32,740 nt of DNA, taken from JBOFDK01 sp051646925 (GTDB lineage Bacteria > Bacillota > Clostridia > Lachnospirales > Cellulosilyticaceae). Shown here in pieces: positions 17,054 to 25,327 of this stretch. The DNA is taken from NCBI GenBank assembly GCA_051646925.1, contig JBOFDK010000045.1, forward strand, positions 1 through 32,740. Reading direction: 5' to 3'. The notes under the pieces were generated by a model. That model worked only from the letters and a program-made list of their open reading frames with translations, was not told where the DNA came from and did not search any database. Both the position numbers and the translations under genes were made by a program. Each line of letters begins with the position of its first letter. Within the stretch, counting starts at the first letter, position 1.

Positions 17054-17112
17054 ATGCATAGATGAATAGTTCATAAATAATCAGCAAAACTATTAGTAGG
17101 AAGGATGATTAG

Positions 17113-17577
17113 ATGAATAAAAAAGAAATTGTAGAACGAGTTGAAAACTATTTAAAACCTATTACAGATGGTTTTAATTATGAAATTGTAGATGTTGAAT
17201 TTATAAAAGAAGGTCCAACATTTTACCTAAGACTTTACATTGATAAAGAAGAAGGTATTACAATTGATGATTGCAAAAAAACAAGCCGAGCAATTGAGGC
17301 TGTATTAGATGAAAATGACCCAATTGAAGTACCTTACGTTTTAGAAGTAAGTTCACCTGGGTTAGATAGAATTATAAAAAAAGATACAGATTTTGAACGT
17401 TTTAACGGACAAGTTGTAGATGTTAAATTATATGAAGCTATAAATAAACAAAAAAAGATACAAGGTGTATTAAAAAGTAAAGATAGTAATATGTTGGTTA
17501 TTTCAGATGAAAATGATGAAATAATAGAAATTCCAATTAAAAATATAGTACAAGTAAGACTTGCGATTTTATTTTAA
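17113..17577 (+). CDS. rimP: Ribosome maturation factor RimP
   Basis: RimP binds the 30S head and assists its maturation, especially incorporation of S12. The 154 residues show the N-terminal alpha/beta domain with YEIVDVEFIKEGPTFYLRLY and IDDCKKTSRAIEAVLDEND. The conserved VLEVSSPGLDRIIK is the family signature, and an SH3-like C-terminal domain ends in IVQVRL. AGGAAGGATG precedes ATG 17113. It is the first gene of the nusA-infB operon, whose order rimP-nusA-ylxR-ylxQ-infB is conserved across Firmicutes. Confidence 0.97.
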   Translation: MNKKEIVERVENYLKPITDGFNYEIVDVEFIKEGPTFYLRLYIDKEEGITIDDCKKTSRAIEAVLDENDPIEVPYVLEVSSPGLDRIIKKDTDFERFNGQVVDVKLYEAINKQKKIQGVLKSKDSNMLVISDENDEIIEIPIKNIVQVRLAILF

Positions 17578-17612
17578 TTGTAGTTGTAAAGTGAAATAAA
17601 GGAGGAACATTA

Positions 17613-18755
17613 ATGAATCAAGAGTTTATTACTGCGATTGATCAAATTGCAGAATCAAAAGGAATTAATCGTGCAATATTATTTGACGCGATTAGACAAT
17701 CAATCGAAGCGGCGTGCAAAAAACATTTCGGAAATACAGGAAGTACAAAGCAAAATGTTCGTGTTGATATTAATGAAGTTACAGGTGATGTAAATGTATA
17801 TGCTATTAAAACAGTAGTGGAAGATGACGACGTTTTAGTACCATCGGCTGAAATATCTTTAACAGATGCAAAAAATATGAATCCAATTATGGCATTAGGT
17901 GATATGATAGATGTTGAGATTACACCACGTAACTTTGGACGTATTGCAGCGCAAAATGCAAAACAAGTAGTTATTCAAAAAATTAAAGAAGCAGAACGTC
18001 AAATGGTTTATGAAGCATATAGTGAAAAACTAAATGATATCGTAAAGGGAAGTGTATTACGCAAAGAAAAGAATGGATATGTTGTTCAATTAGAACATAC
18101 AGAAGCATCGTTACCATATTCAGAAGCAATGATGAATGAAAATTTTGATAATGAAGAAGATCAAGCTTCTGCGATGATGAAACGTAGTTTCTACGTATTT
18201 AATGTAAAAGATTTCAATAAAAATGAAATGAAACCTGAAGGTAAACAAAAAGGTGGAGCACAGGTTATATTATCAAGAACACATCCAGACTTAGTGAAAC
18301 GCTTGTTTGAACAAGAAGTTGTAGAAATTAAAGACGGAACTGTTATTATTAAAAGTATTGCACGTGAGGCGGGGTCGCGTACAAAAATTGCTGTATTTTC
18401 AAATGATCCTGCGATTGATCCTGTAGGGGCATGCGTAGGTGAGCGTGGAAAACGTATCAATGCTATTGTCCAAGAATTATCAGGAGAAAAAATAGATGTA
18501 GTACGATATAGCGAAGATCCAAAAGAATTTATCGAGGCAGCATTAAGCCCAGCAAAAGTTATGAGTGTTACGCTAGAAGAGACGGAAACTGAAAAAGGTT
18601 GCGAACGTAATGCAAAAGTTATTGTTCCGGACAATATTTTAACACTTGCCATCGGTAAAGGTGGGCAAAATGTACGATTAGCAGCAAAGCTAACAGGCTG
18701 GAAAATAGATATTAAAAGTGAGCCATCACCAGAAGAGGCTCCAGTAGAGGAGTAG
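17613..18755 (+). CDS. nusA: Transcription termination/antitermination factor NusA
   Basis: NusA binds RNA polymerase and nascent RNA, promoting pausing and intrinsic termination. The N-terminal polymerase-binding domain covers about residues 1-130. An S1 domain follows from about 135 (VKGSVLRKEKNGYVVQLE). Two KH domains are marked by VGACVGERGKRINAIVQEL and LAIGKGGQNVRLAAKLTGWK. The 380 residues match the Gram-positive form without the C-terminal AR repeats of E. coli. AAGGAGG precedes the ATG. Its operon leader carries a hairpin on which NusA could act in feedback. Confidence 0.98.
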   Translation: MNQEFITAIDQIAESKGINRAILFDAIRQSIEAACKKHFGNTGSTKQNVRVDINEVTGDVNVYAIKTVVEDDDVLVPSAEISLTDAKNMNPIMALGDMIDVEITPRNFGRIAAQNAKQVVIQKIKEAERQMVYEAYSEKLNDIVKGSVLRKEKNGYVVQLEHTEASLPYSEAMMNENFDNEEDQASAMMKRSFYVFNVKDFNKNEMKPEGKQKGGAQVILSRTHPDLVKRLFEQEVVEIKDGTVIIKSIAREAGSRTKIAVFSNDPAIDPVGACVGERGKRINAIVQELSGEKIDVVRYSEDPKEFIEAALSPAKVMSVTLEETETEKGCERNAKVIVPDNILTLAIGKGGQNVRLAAKLTGWKIDIKSEPSPEEAPVEE

Positions 18756-18760
18756 ATTTA

Positions 18761-19030
18761 ATGAAAACTAAAAAAATTCCTTTACGCAAGTGCACAGGGT
18801 GCAATGAAATGAAAAATAAAAAAGAATTGATGAGAGTCGTAAAAGATAGCGAAGGTGTTTTTTCTTTAGATTTTACGGGAAAAAAGGCAGGAAGAGGAGC
18901 TTATCTTTGCAAAACAGCTGAATGTTTAGATAATGCAGAAAAAACAAGAGGATTAGAACGTTCATTTAAAACAGCAGTTGGAAAAGAAATTTATCAAAAC
19001 TTAAGAAAAGAGTTCAATGAAAATGAATAA
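18761..19030 (+). CDS. ylxR: YlxR family RNA-binding protein
   Basis: This 89-residue protein belongs to the YlxR/DUF448 family, always found between nusA and infB. The signature is LRKCTGCNEMKNKKELMRVV followed by GRGAYLC, with cysteines arranged as CxxC plus a later cysteine pair. Structural work on family members suggests nucleic acid binding. It starts 5 nt after nusA. Its 3' end overlaps ylxQ by 14 nt, a strong coupling signal. Confidence 0.92.
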   Translation: MKTKKIPLRKCTGCNEMKNKKELMRVVKDSEGVFSLDFTGKKAGRGAYLCKTAECLDNAEKTRGLERSFKTAVGKEIYQNLRKEFNENE

Positions 19031-19334
19031 TAAACGCATTTATCAACTTATGGGAATATGTCAAAAAGGAAGATTGCTAGTATCTGGTGAATTTGCTGTT
19101 AAGCAAGCAGTATTAAATAGTGAAGTACATCTTGTTATAGTAGCAGAAGATGCCTCAAATAATACGACAAAATTATTCTATGATAAATGTCAGTATCGTT
19201 CGATATCTGTTATTAAATGGAGTACAAAAGAAGAATTAGGGCGTTGTGTTGGAAAAGATGCACGTGCTGTAATTGGTATTACAGATGCAAAATTAGCAAA
19301 AAAAGTTATAGAGATGATCGAATGTGATAACTGA
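19017..19334 (+). CDS. rplGA: L7Ae family ribosomal-like protein YlxQ
   Basis: The 105-residue protein has the L7Ae/L30e fold, with the pattern GICQKGRLLVSGEFAVKQAV near the N-terminus and VHLVIVAEDAS as the central strand. Family members bind kink-turn RNA, and B. subtilis YlxQ is a kink-turn-binding protein. It overlaps ylxR by 14 nt and precedes infB by 23 nt. The overlapping ATG at 19017 lacks a separate strong ribosome binding site, which fits translational coupling. Confidence 0.9.
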   Translation: MKMNNKRIYQLMGICQKGRLLVSGEFAVKQAVLNSEVHLVIVAEDASNNTTKLFYDKCQYRSISVIKWSTKEELGRCVGKDARAVIGITDAKLAKKVIEMIECDN

Positions 19335-19357
19335 AAAATAACAATGGAGGTGGATTC

Positions 19358-21580
19358 ATGTCGAAAATTAGAGTATATGAACTGGCAAAAAGGCTAAATA
19401 TAAGTACAAAAGAGATTATGATCCAATTGAAGGAGTGTGGTTGTGAAGTTCAGAGCCATATGAGCTCAATAGAAGATCAAGAAGTTAATCTTATTACAAA
19501 TTATTATAAAGCCAATAAAAAAGAAGAAATTCAACAAAAAGAAGAAAAAGAGCCTAAACCACCACAGTCTATTGAACAAAATTTGGAAAAAGAACAAGTA
19601 AAAGAAGAAGTAAAAGAGTTAAATAAAAACCAACAAGTAAAAAAAGAAGTAAAAAAAGAAGTAACGAAACCTAAAAATGCAAATAATACGAATACTGGGA
19701 AACCAGCACAAATACCAAATTTGCAAAAAAAATCAAAAAATAATAATAAGAAAAAAAATAAAAAACAGGAAAAGGCAGGCCATATGGGACAAAATAATAG
19801 TTATGAAGTAGAAAGCCAACAAGATGAAGAGTTAAAAGTAATAGAAATTCCAAGTATGATAACAGTTAAAAATTTAGGTGATAAACTTGACACATCAGCA
19901 ACAGAAATAATTAAGATTTTAATGAAACAAGGAAAACTTGCAACGATTAATCAAGAAATTGACTATGATTTAGCAGTACAAGTTGCAGAAGAATTTGGTG
20001 TTTTAGTAGAACAAGAAGAAGAAAGAGATTTAGCAGAAGAGATTTTTGGAGAAGTTGTTGACCAAGAAGATCAATTAGTTTCACGTCCACCAGTTGTAGT
20101 TGTTATGGGACATGTTGACCACGGTAAAACATCATTACTTGATGCAATACGTTCTTCAAGTGTAACAACACGTGAAGCGGGCGGAATCACTCAGCATATA
20201 GGAGCGTATTCAGTAACGTTAAATGGAGAGAAAATTACATTTTTAGATACTCCAGGACATGAAGCTTTTACAGCTATGCGTATGCGTGGAGCGCAAGTAA
20301 CAGATATTGCAATTTTAGTAGTAGCAGCAGATGATGGTGTTATGCCACAAACTATTGAAGCTATTAATCATGCACGTGCAGCAAATGTACAAATCATTGT
20401 TGCAATGAATAAAATGGATAAACCAGGAGCTAATCCTGATCGTGTTAAACAAGAACTTTCAGATCAAGGTTTATTAGTAGAAGATTGGGGCGGAGATACA
20501 ATTTGTGTTCCAGTATCAGCACTTAAACAAGAAGGACTTGATACATTACTTGAAATGATTTTACTTGTAGCAGAAGTTAATGATTACCGTGCAAATCCAA
20601 GCAGAAAAGCAAGAGGAACTATTGTAGAGGCAGAACTTGATAAAGGTCGTGGTCCAGTTGCTACAGTATTAGTACAAAGCGGAACATTACGTATTGGTGA
20701 TCCAATAGTTGCTGGTTGTGCGCATGGACGTATACGTGCAATGATTGATGATAAAGGTAAACAAGTAAAAAAAGCAACACCATCTATGCCAGTTGAAATT
20801 TTAGGACTTTCAGAAGTTCCAATAGCAGGAGATGTATTCTATGTTGCAAATAATGACAAACAAGCACGTCAAGTTGCTGAGAAAGTAAAAGCACAAGGAC
20901 GTGAAAATCTTATACAAGCAACACAAAAAGTATCTTTAGATGATTTGTTTACACAAATTCAAGAAGGTAAAGTTAAAGAATTAAACATTGTTGTTAAAGC
21001 AGATGTACAAGGATCAGTTCAAGCTGTAAGACAAAGTTTAGAGAGATTATCAAATGAAGAAGTACGTATTCGTATTATTCATGGTGCAGTTGGTGCAATT
21101 ACAGAATCAGACGTAATGTTAGCGTCAGCATCAGGTGCGATTATTATTGGATTTAACGTAAGACCTGAGGCAACTACAAGATTAATTGCAGATCGTGAAA
21201 AAGTAGACGTTAGACTATACCGTGTTATATACAATGCAATTGAAGATGTTCAAGCAGCGATGAAGGGTATGTTAGATCCAGAGTTCGTTGAGAAAGTAAC
21301 AGGTCATGCAGAAATTCGTCAAACATTTAAAGTATCAGGAGTAGGAACTGTTGGTGGTGCTTACGTACTTGATGGTAAAATTGCTCGTAATGCAGGTGTA
21401 CGTATCGTAAGAGATGGTATCGTTGTATACGAAGGAAAATTAACATCATTAAAACGATTCAAAGATGATGCAAAAGAAGTGAATACAGGTTATGAATGTG
21501 GTGTTATGTTCGAAAGATTTAACGATCTAAGAGAAGGTGATACTGTTGAAGCATTTATTATGGAAGAAATTCCAAGATAG
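19358..21580 (+). CDS. infB: Translation initiation factor IF-2
   Basis: IF-2 delivers initiator fMet-tRNA and drives subunit joining with GTP. The N-terminal IF2_N helix (IRVYELAKRLNISTKEIMIQ) is followed by a lysine/glutamate-rich linker at about residues 50-155. A second IF2_N-like domain runs from about 164 to 220. The GTPase has GHVDHGKTSLLDAI (G1), DTPGHEAF (G3) and NKMDKPGA (G4), followed by domains II-IV. Length of 740 residues is mid-range, and the linker is compositionally simple and AT-driven. AATGGAGGTGG precedes the ATG. rbfA follows after 15 nt. Confidence 0.99.
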   Translation: MSKIRVYELAKRLNISTKEIMIQLKECGCEVQSHMSSIEDQEVNLITNYYKANKKEEIQQKEEKEPKPPQSIEQNLEKEQVKEEVKELNKNQQVKKEVKKEVTKPKNANNTNTGKPAQIPNLQKKSKNNNKKKNKKQEKAGHMGQNNSYEVESQQDEELKVIEIPSMITVKNLGDKLDTSATEIIKILMKQGKLATINQEIDYDLAVQVAEEFGVLVEQEEERDLAEEIFGEVVDQEDQLVSRPPVVVVMGHVDHGKTSLLDAIRSSSVTTREAGGITQHIGAYSVTLNGEKITFLDTPGHEAFTAMRMRGAQVTDIAILVVAADDGVMPQTIEAINHARAANVQIIVAMNKMDKPGANPDRVKQELSDQGLLVEDWGGDTICVPVSALKQEGLDTLLEMILLVAEVNDYRANPSRKARGTIVEAELDKGRGPVATVLVQSGTLRIGDPIVAGCAHGRIRAMIDDKGKQVKKATPSMPVEILGLSEVPIAGDVFYVANNDKQARQVAEKVKAQGRENLIQATQKVSLDDLFTQIQEGKVKELNIVVKADVQGSVQAVRQSLERLSNEEVRIRIIHGAVGAITESDVMLASASGAIIIGFNVRPEATTRLIADREKVDVRLYRVIYNAIEDVQAAMKGMLDPEFVEKVTGHAEIRQTFKVSGVGTVGGAYVLDGKIARNAGVRIVRDGIVVYEGKLTSLKRFKDDAKEVNTGYECGVMFERFNDLREGDTVEAFIMEEIPR

Positions 21581-21595
21581 GAAGAGAGATAATTT

Positions 21596-21949
21596 ATGGC
21601 TAACCAACGTATTGTAAAAATAAATGAAGCAATTCGAAAAGAAGTATCAGAAATTGTAAGATCAGAAATCAAAGATCCAAAAGTATCAGAAGCAATGATT
21701 AGCGTTGTAGATGTTGAAACTACAACAGATTTGAAAACTGCGAAAGTATATATTAGTGTTTTGCAAGAAAACAAAAAGCAAGATGTTATAGCAGGATTAA
21801 AAGCAGCATCAGGTTACATTCGTAGAGAAGTTGCAAAACGTGTTAATTTACGTAATACACCTGAATTTATCTTTAAATTAGATGAGTCTATCGAAAAAGG
21901 TATGAAAATGAGTCAAATGATAGATTCTGTTATGAAAGGGATTAAATAA
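21596..21949 (+). CDS. rbfA: 30S ribosome-binding factor RbfA
   Basis: RbfA binds immature 30S subunits near the 5' helix of 16S rRNA and is needed for late maturation. The 117 residues form a single KH-like domain, with RIVKINEAIRKEVSEIVRSE at the N-terminus, ISVVDVETTTDLKTAKVYIS in the middle and the C-terminal TPEFIFKLDESIEKGMKM. AGGAAGAGAG precedes the ATG. It lies 15 nt after infB and 2 nt before nrnA. ylxP, which separates infB and rbfA in B. subtilis, is absent. Confidence 0.97.
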   Translation: MANQRIVKINEAIRKEVSEIVRSEIKDPKVSEAMISVVDVETTTDLKTAKVYISVLQENKKQDVIAGLKAASGYIRREVAKRVNLRNTPEFIFKLDESIEKGMKMSQMIDSVMKGIK

Positions 21950-21951
21950 GT

Positions 21952-22896
21952 ATGGTAATTGACGATATTCTAAGTGAATTAGAAGGTTCGGAACATATTT
22001 TAATAACTGCCCACACTAACCCCGACGGCGACGCTGTCGGGGCAATGGTGGCTATGGGCCATTTTTGCAAAATTAAAGGAATAAATTATACAGTTTTGCT
22101 AGAAGAAAAAAATGAAAAATATGAGTTTTTATTAGAAGATATTGTAACAACTGACAAATATGATGGAATAGTTGATTGTATTTTAGCGTTGGATTGTGGA
22201 AATGTAGAGCGTTTAGTTGGATATAATGAATATGTTAATAGTGCAAAAAAAGTTATTGTTATTGATCATCATGTAACTAATACTGGTTATGGGACATATA
22301 ATTGGGTTGTCTCAAACGCATCATCAACATCAGAACTTATTTATCAATTATTCAAACATGCACATGTTGCAGTATGTCCTAAAATAGCAACGGCATTGTA
22401 TACGGGTATAATATCAGATACTGGAGGATTTAGACATTCTTGCACACAGTCATCAACACACAATATTGTAGCGGAATTAATGGAAACAGAATTTGATTTT
22501 ACTATGATATATAATAATCTCCTTTGTACTAAAAGTTTAACAACTATAAAAATACAAAATAGTGCTGTTGAAAACATGATTGAAGTTAAAGAAGGTATAT
22601 ATCTTTCATATATAACAAAAGAACAAATGCTAAAAGTCAATGCTAAATCAGATGACTTAGGAAGCGTTGTTGGATTTTTGAAAAGTATAGAAAATATTAA
22701 TGTCATTGCATTTATATATGAAAAAGATGACAATATTTATAAATTAAGTACGAGAAGTGACGTGCCGTATAATATGGCGGAATTTTGTCAGCAATTTGAT
22801 GGTGGAGGACATGAACGTGCTTCAGGTGCTACATTAAGAGGTAGTTTAAATCAGGTTATAGAGATGACAAAAGAGGCATTGCTCGTGTTAGAATAA
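21952..22896 (+). CDS. nrnA: DHH family bifunctional oligoribonuclease/pAp phosphatase NrnA
   Basis: NrnA-type DHH-DHHA1 enzymes degrade short RNA oligonucleotides (nanoRNA) and dephosphorylate pAp. Metal-binding motifs are HTNPDGDAVG (residues 21-30, Asp25 and Asp27), Asp81 in ALDCGN, and the DHH triad at 105-107. GIISDTGGFRHS follows, and the DHHA1 domain carries FDGGGHERASGA. Length of 314 residues is typical. It starts 2 nt after rbfA. The codons of the HTNPDGDAVG motif are strikingly GC-rich and can form a strong hairpin (see findings). The position between rbfA and truB is common in Clostridia. Confidence 0.94.
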   Translation: MVIDDILSELEGSEHILITAHTNPDGDAVGAMVAMGHFCKIKGINYTVLLEEKNEKYEFLLEDIVTTDKYDGIVDCILALDCGNVERLVGYNEYVNSAKKVIVIDHHVTNTGYGTYNWVVSNASSTSELIYQLFKHAHVAVCPKIATALYTGIISDTGGFRHSCTQSSTHNIVAELMETEFDFTMIYNNLLCTKSLTTIKIQNSAVENMIEVKEGIYLSYITKEQMLKVNAKSDDLGSVVGFLKSIENINVIAFIYEKDDNIYKLSTRSDVPYNMAEFCQQFDGGGHERASGATLRGSLNQVIEMTKEALLVLE

Positions 22897-22913
22897 AACT
22901 AGCAGGTGAAGAA

Positions 22914-23810
22914 ATGATACATGGTATAATTAATATACGTAAAGAAAAAGGCTTTACATCACATGATGTTGTTGCAAAAGCAAGAGGTATTTTAAGAGAA
23001 CGAAAAATTGGTCATACAGGAACGTTAGATCCAGATGCTACTGGAGTATTGCCGATATGTATAGGTAAGGCGACTCGTATTGTTCCTTACTTGACTGAAG
23101 CAGATAAATGTTATGAGGCAGAAGTTATATTAGGTGCGTATACGACAACTGAAGATGCAACAGGTGAAATAACTGAAACTTTTGAAGTAAATGTAACAAA
23201 ACAACAAATTCAAGATGTAGTAGAATCATTTATCGGAAATTATACGCAGGTGCCGCCTATGTATTCTGCGATAAAAATAAATGGTGTTAGACTTTATGAA
23301 TTAGCAAGACAAGGAATTGTAGTAGATAGGCCATCAAGAGATGTTATGATTTATGAATGTGACATAATAAAATGGGTGGATGAAAAACGTTTTTATATTC
23401 GAGTTAATTGTTCAAAAGGTACTTATATTAGAACACTTTGCACAGATATAGGCAAAAAACTTGGATGCGGAGCGTATATGGGTGATTTAGTTCGAACAAG
23501 AGTTGATAACTATGACTATGAAAATAGTATAACGCTAACAGAACTTGAGCAATTAAATGGAAATATAGAAAATATATTGCAACCTATAGATAGTATTTTC
23601 TTACAATATCCTAAATATGTTGTAAAAAAAGAATATGAGAAATTCTTATATAATGGAAATCCAGTATCTTTTGATGCGACTACGGAGTTATTAAATGGAG
23701 ACATAGCTCGGGTTCGTATATATGATGAAGCAGATAACTTTATTGGTATTTACAATGTAAATAAAGAAAATTCAACATATATAGTTGAACGATTATTTAT
23801 TACAAATTAA
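22914..23810 (+). CDS. truB: tRNA pseudouridine(55) synthase TruB
   Basis: TruB isomerises U55 in the T-loop of tRNAs to pseudouridine and also acts as a tRNA chaperone. The catalytic Asp39 lies in GHTGTLDPDATGVLP, followed by GKATRI. YTQVPPMYSAIKINGVRLYELAR and VNCSKGTYIRTLCTDIG are the other TruB blocks, and a small C-terminal domain ends the protein at 298 residues. The ribosome binding site CAGGTGA lies before ATG 22914. ribF follows after 27 nt with a strong AAAGGAGG. Confidence 0.98.
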   Translation: MIHGIINIRKEKGFTSHDVVAKARGILRERKIGHTGTLDPDATGVLPICIGKATRIVPYLTEADKCYEAEVILGAYTTTEDATGEITETFEVNVTKQQIQDVVESFIGNYTQVPPMYSAIKINGVRLYELARQGIVVDRPSRDVMIYECDIIKWVDEKRFYIRVNCSKGTYIRTLCTDIGKKLGCGAYMGDLVRTRVDNYDYENSITLTELEQLNGNIENILQPIDSIFLQYPKYVVKKEYEKFLYNGNPVSFDATTELLNGDIARVRIYDEADNFIGIYNVNKENSTYIVERLFITN

Positions 23811-23837
23811 AAATCATCACTAAAAGGAGGTTGGCGG

Positions 23838-24767
23838 ATGCAATATATTTGTGGAAAAGAGCACATTGAATTGAACAAAGAAACAGTTGTTGCATTAGGA
23901 AATTTTGATGGTGTTCATAGAGGACATCAAAAACTACTAGAGGTAGCAAAGAACATTGCTAGTGAAAAAGGATATAAAACAGTAGTATTATCATTTTATC
24001 CTCATCCAACAAGAGTACTTATGGATGCCCCAAAACCGCTTGTAATGTCAAGAGACGATCGGAAAAATAAAATGCAACAAATGGGAATGGATTATTTTAT
24101 AGAATATCCATTTACAAAAGAATTTTCAAAAATTAGTCCACGTGAATTTTTTGAAGAAATTTTATTAGAGCAATTAAAAGCGAAAATAATTGTTGTTGGA
24201 CGTAATTATTTTTTTGGAAAAAATAAACAAGGTGACATTAATTTTTTACAGATGATGGGAAAAATTCATAATATAGAAATACATGTTATTGATATAGTTC
24301 AAAACGAACAAGAAATCATTTCAAGTACCCAAATACGTCAATTAATTCAAGATGGTAAAATAGTAGAAGCTGAAAAGTTATTAGGACATCCATATACAAT
24401 TGTAGGAACTGTAGTACATGGGAAAAAAATTGGACGAACAATAGGATTTCCAACATTAAATGTTATAGCGGATCTAGATCGTATATATCCGCCTAATGGT
24501 GTTTATGCAACTATGGTTAAAGTAAATAAAACTGAGTATATGGGAGTTACTAATATAGGATTTAATCCAACTATAGGAAATTCTATTAAAATGATTGAAA
24601 CACATTTATTTAATTTTGATAAAATGATTTATGGCGAACAAATTGAAGTTTGCTTTTATGACTATATTCGAGCGGAGAAAAAATTCGAATCTATTGAGGC
24701 GCTAAAACAGCAAATTCAACAAGATCAAGAAAAAGCACGATTTTTATTAGAAGATAAAATGAAGTAG
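23838..24767 (+). CDS. ribF: Bifunctional riboflavin kinase/FAD synthetase
   Basis: RibF (RibC in B. subtilis) phosphorylates riboflavin to FMN and adenylylates FMN to FAD. The N-terminal nucleotidyltransferase domain has the motif ALGNFDGVHRGHQKLL and a later ISSTQIRQLIQDG. The C-terminal flavokinase domain begins near GTVVHGKKIGRTIGFPTLN and includes YPPNGVYATMV and ETHLFNFD. Length of 309 residues is standard. AAAGGAGG precedes ATG 23838. The gene order truB-ribF-rpsO-pnp is the conserved Firmicutes order. Confidence 0.98.
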   Translation: MQYICGKEHIELNKETVVALGNFDGVHRGHQKLLEVAKNIASEKGYKTVVLSFYPHPTRVLMDAPKPLVMSRDDRKNKMQQMGMDYFIEYPFTKEFSKISPREFFEEILLEQLKAKIIVVGRNYFFGKNKQGDINFLQMMGKIHNIEIHVIDIVQNEQEIISSTQIRQLIQDGKIVEAEKLLGHPYTIVGTVVHGKKIGRTIGFPTLNVIADLDRIYPPNGVYATMVKVNKTEYMGVTNIGFNPTIGNSIKMIETHLFNFDKMIYGEQIEVCFYDYIRAEKKFESIEALKQQIQQDQEKARFLLEDKMK

Positions 24768-24796
24768 TTTACAATGAAAATTAGGTATGATATACT
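24768..24796 (+). promoter_or_regulatory. Predicted sigma-A promoter of rpsO
   Basis: TTTACA (24768-24773), a 17-nt spacer and TATACT (24791-24796), each five of six to consensus. The -35 box overlaps the last base of the ribF stop codon. The start site would be near 24803, giving a leader of about 88 nt. Confidence 0.75.
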
Positions 24797-24811
24797 ATGA
24801 AAGTAGTACAA

Positions 24812-24858
24812 GCCGTTACTCAGTGCGTGGACACTCCGACCTCCACTTAGTGATTGGT
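24812..24858 (+). promoter_or_regulatory. Folded rpsO leader, probable S15 autoregulatory element
   Basis: GCCGTTACT (24812-24820) pairs with AGTGATTGGT (24849-24858) with wobbles and one bulge. Inside, two mutually exclusive hairpins are possible: AGTG/CACT (24822-24825 with 24832-24835) or GTGGA/TCCAC (24827-24831 with 24842-24846). S15 represses its own mRNA through structurally varied leaders in several phyla. I infer the same here without recognising a specific published class. Confidence 0.55.
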
Positions 24859-24890
24859 TACATTTATTATTTATAATGGAGGAAATTAAA

Positions 24891-25154
24891 ATGACTAAAG
24901 AATTTAAGCAAGAAATCATGGTAAAATACGGAAGAACTCCAAATGATACAGGTTCTCCAGAAGTGCAAATCGCTCTTTTAACTGAAAGAATTAATCACTT
25001 AACAGAACATTTGCGTACACATAAAAAAGATCACCATTCACGTCGTGGTTTATTCTTTATGATCGGTAAAAGAAGAGGTCTTCTTGATTACTTAATCAGA
25101 ACAGACATCGCAAGATACCGTATCATAATTAAAGATCTTGGAATTAGAAAATAA
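24891..25154 (+). CDS. rpsO: 30S ribosomal protein S15
   Basis: S15 is a primary binder of the 16S rRNA central domain and forms an intersubunit bridge. All family marks are present: NDTGSPEVQIALLTERINHL, HLRTHKKDHHSRRGLFFMI and GKRRGLLDYLIRTD. ATG 24891 gives the usual 87-residue protein. The in-frame ATG at 24876 lies within and upstream of the ribosome binding site GGAGG (24879-24883), so it is not used. It has its own promoter and folded leader and is followed by a terminator. Confidence 0.99.
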   Translation: MTKEFKQEIMVKYGRTPNDTGSPEVQIALLTERINHLTEHLRTHKKDHHSRRGLFFMIGKRRGLLDYLIRTDIARYRIIIKDLGIRK

Positions 25155-25164
25155 TTCAGTTTAT

Positions 25165-25195
25165 AAAAAGGGTGGACAGTATCCGCCCTTTTTTG
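25165..25195 (+). terminator. Rho-independent terminator after rpsO
   Basis: AAAGGGTGGA (about 25167-25176) pairs with TCCGCCCTTT (25182-25191, one G-U pair) around a CAGTA loop, within a run of six T (25189-25194). It ends or attenuates the rpsO transcript before pnp, a common arrangement. Confidence 0.85.
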
Positions 25196-25327
25196 TAAAT
25201 AAAAAATAAAGAGAAATGAACTTAATTGTGCAATGTTAAGCATTTTTTAGTAACTTAGAAGATGTTTAAGATTGCGCAAGTAATATTTCTCTATTCAGAT
25301 ACGGATAAAAAGAAAGGGAGAATGAAA

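Noticed and set aside
18191..18652. 153-codon minus-strand ORF opposite nusA
   Set aside because: It is fully antisense to the KH-domain coding region, has no recognisable motif, and its composition (S/T/F-rich) is typical of antisense shadow frames here.
25262..25327. Upstream ATG 25262 as pnp start, adding 22 residues
   Set aside because: The extra sequence does not resemble PNPase N-termini, and the strong AAAGGGAG site is correctly spaced for ATG 25328.
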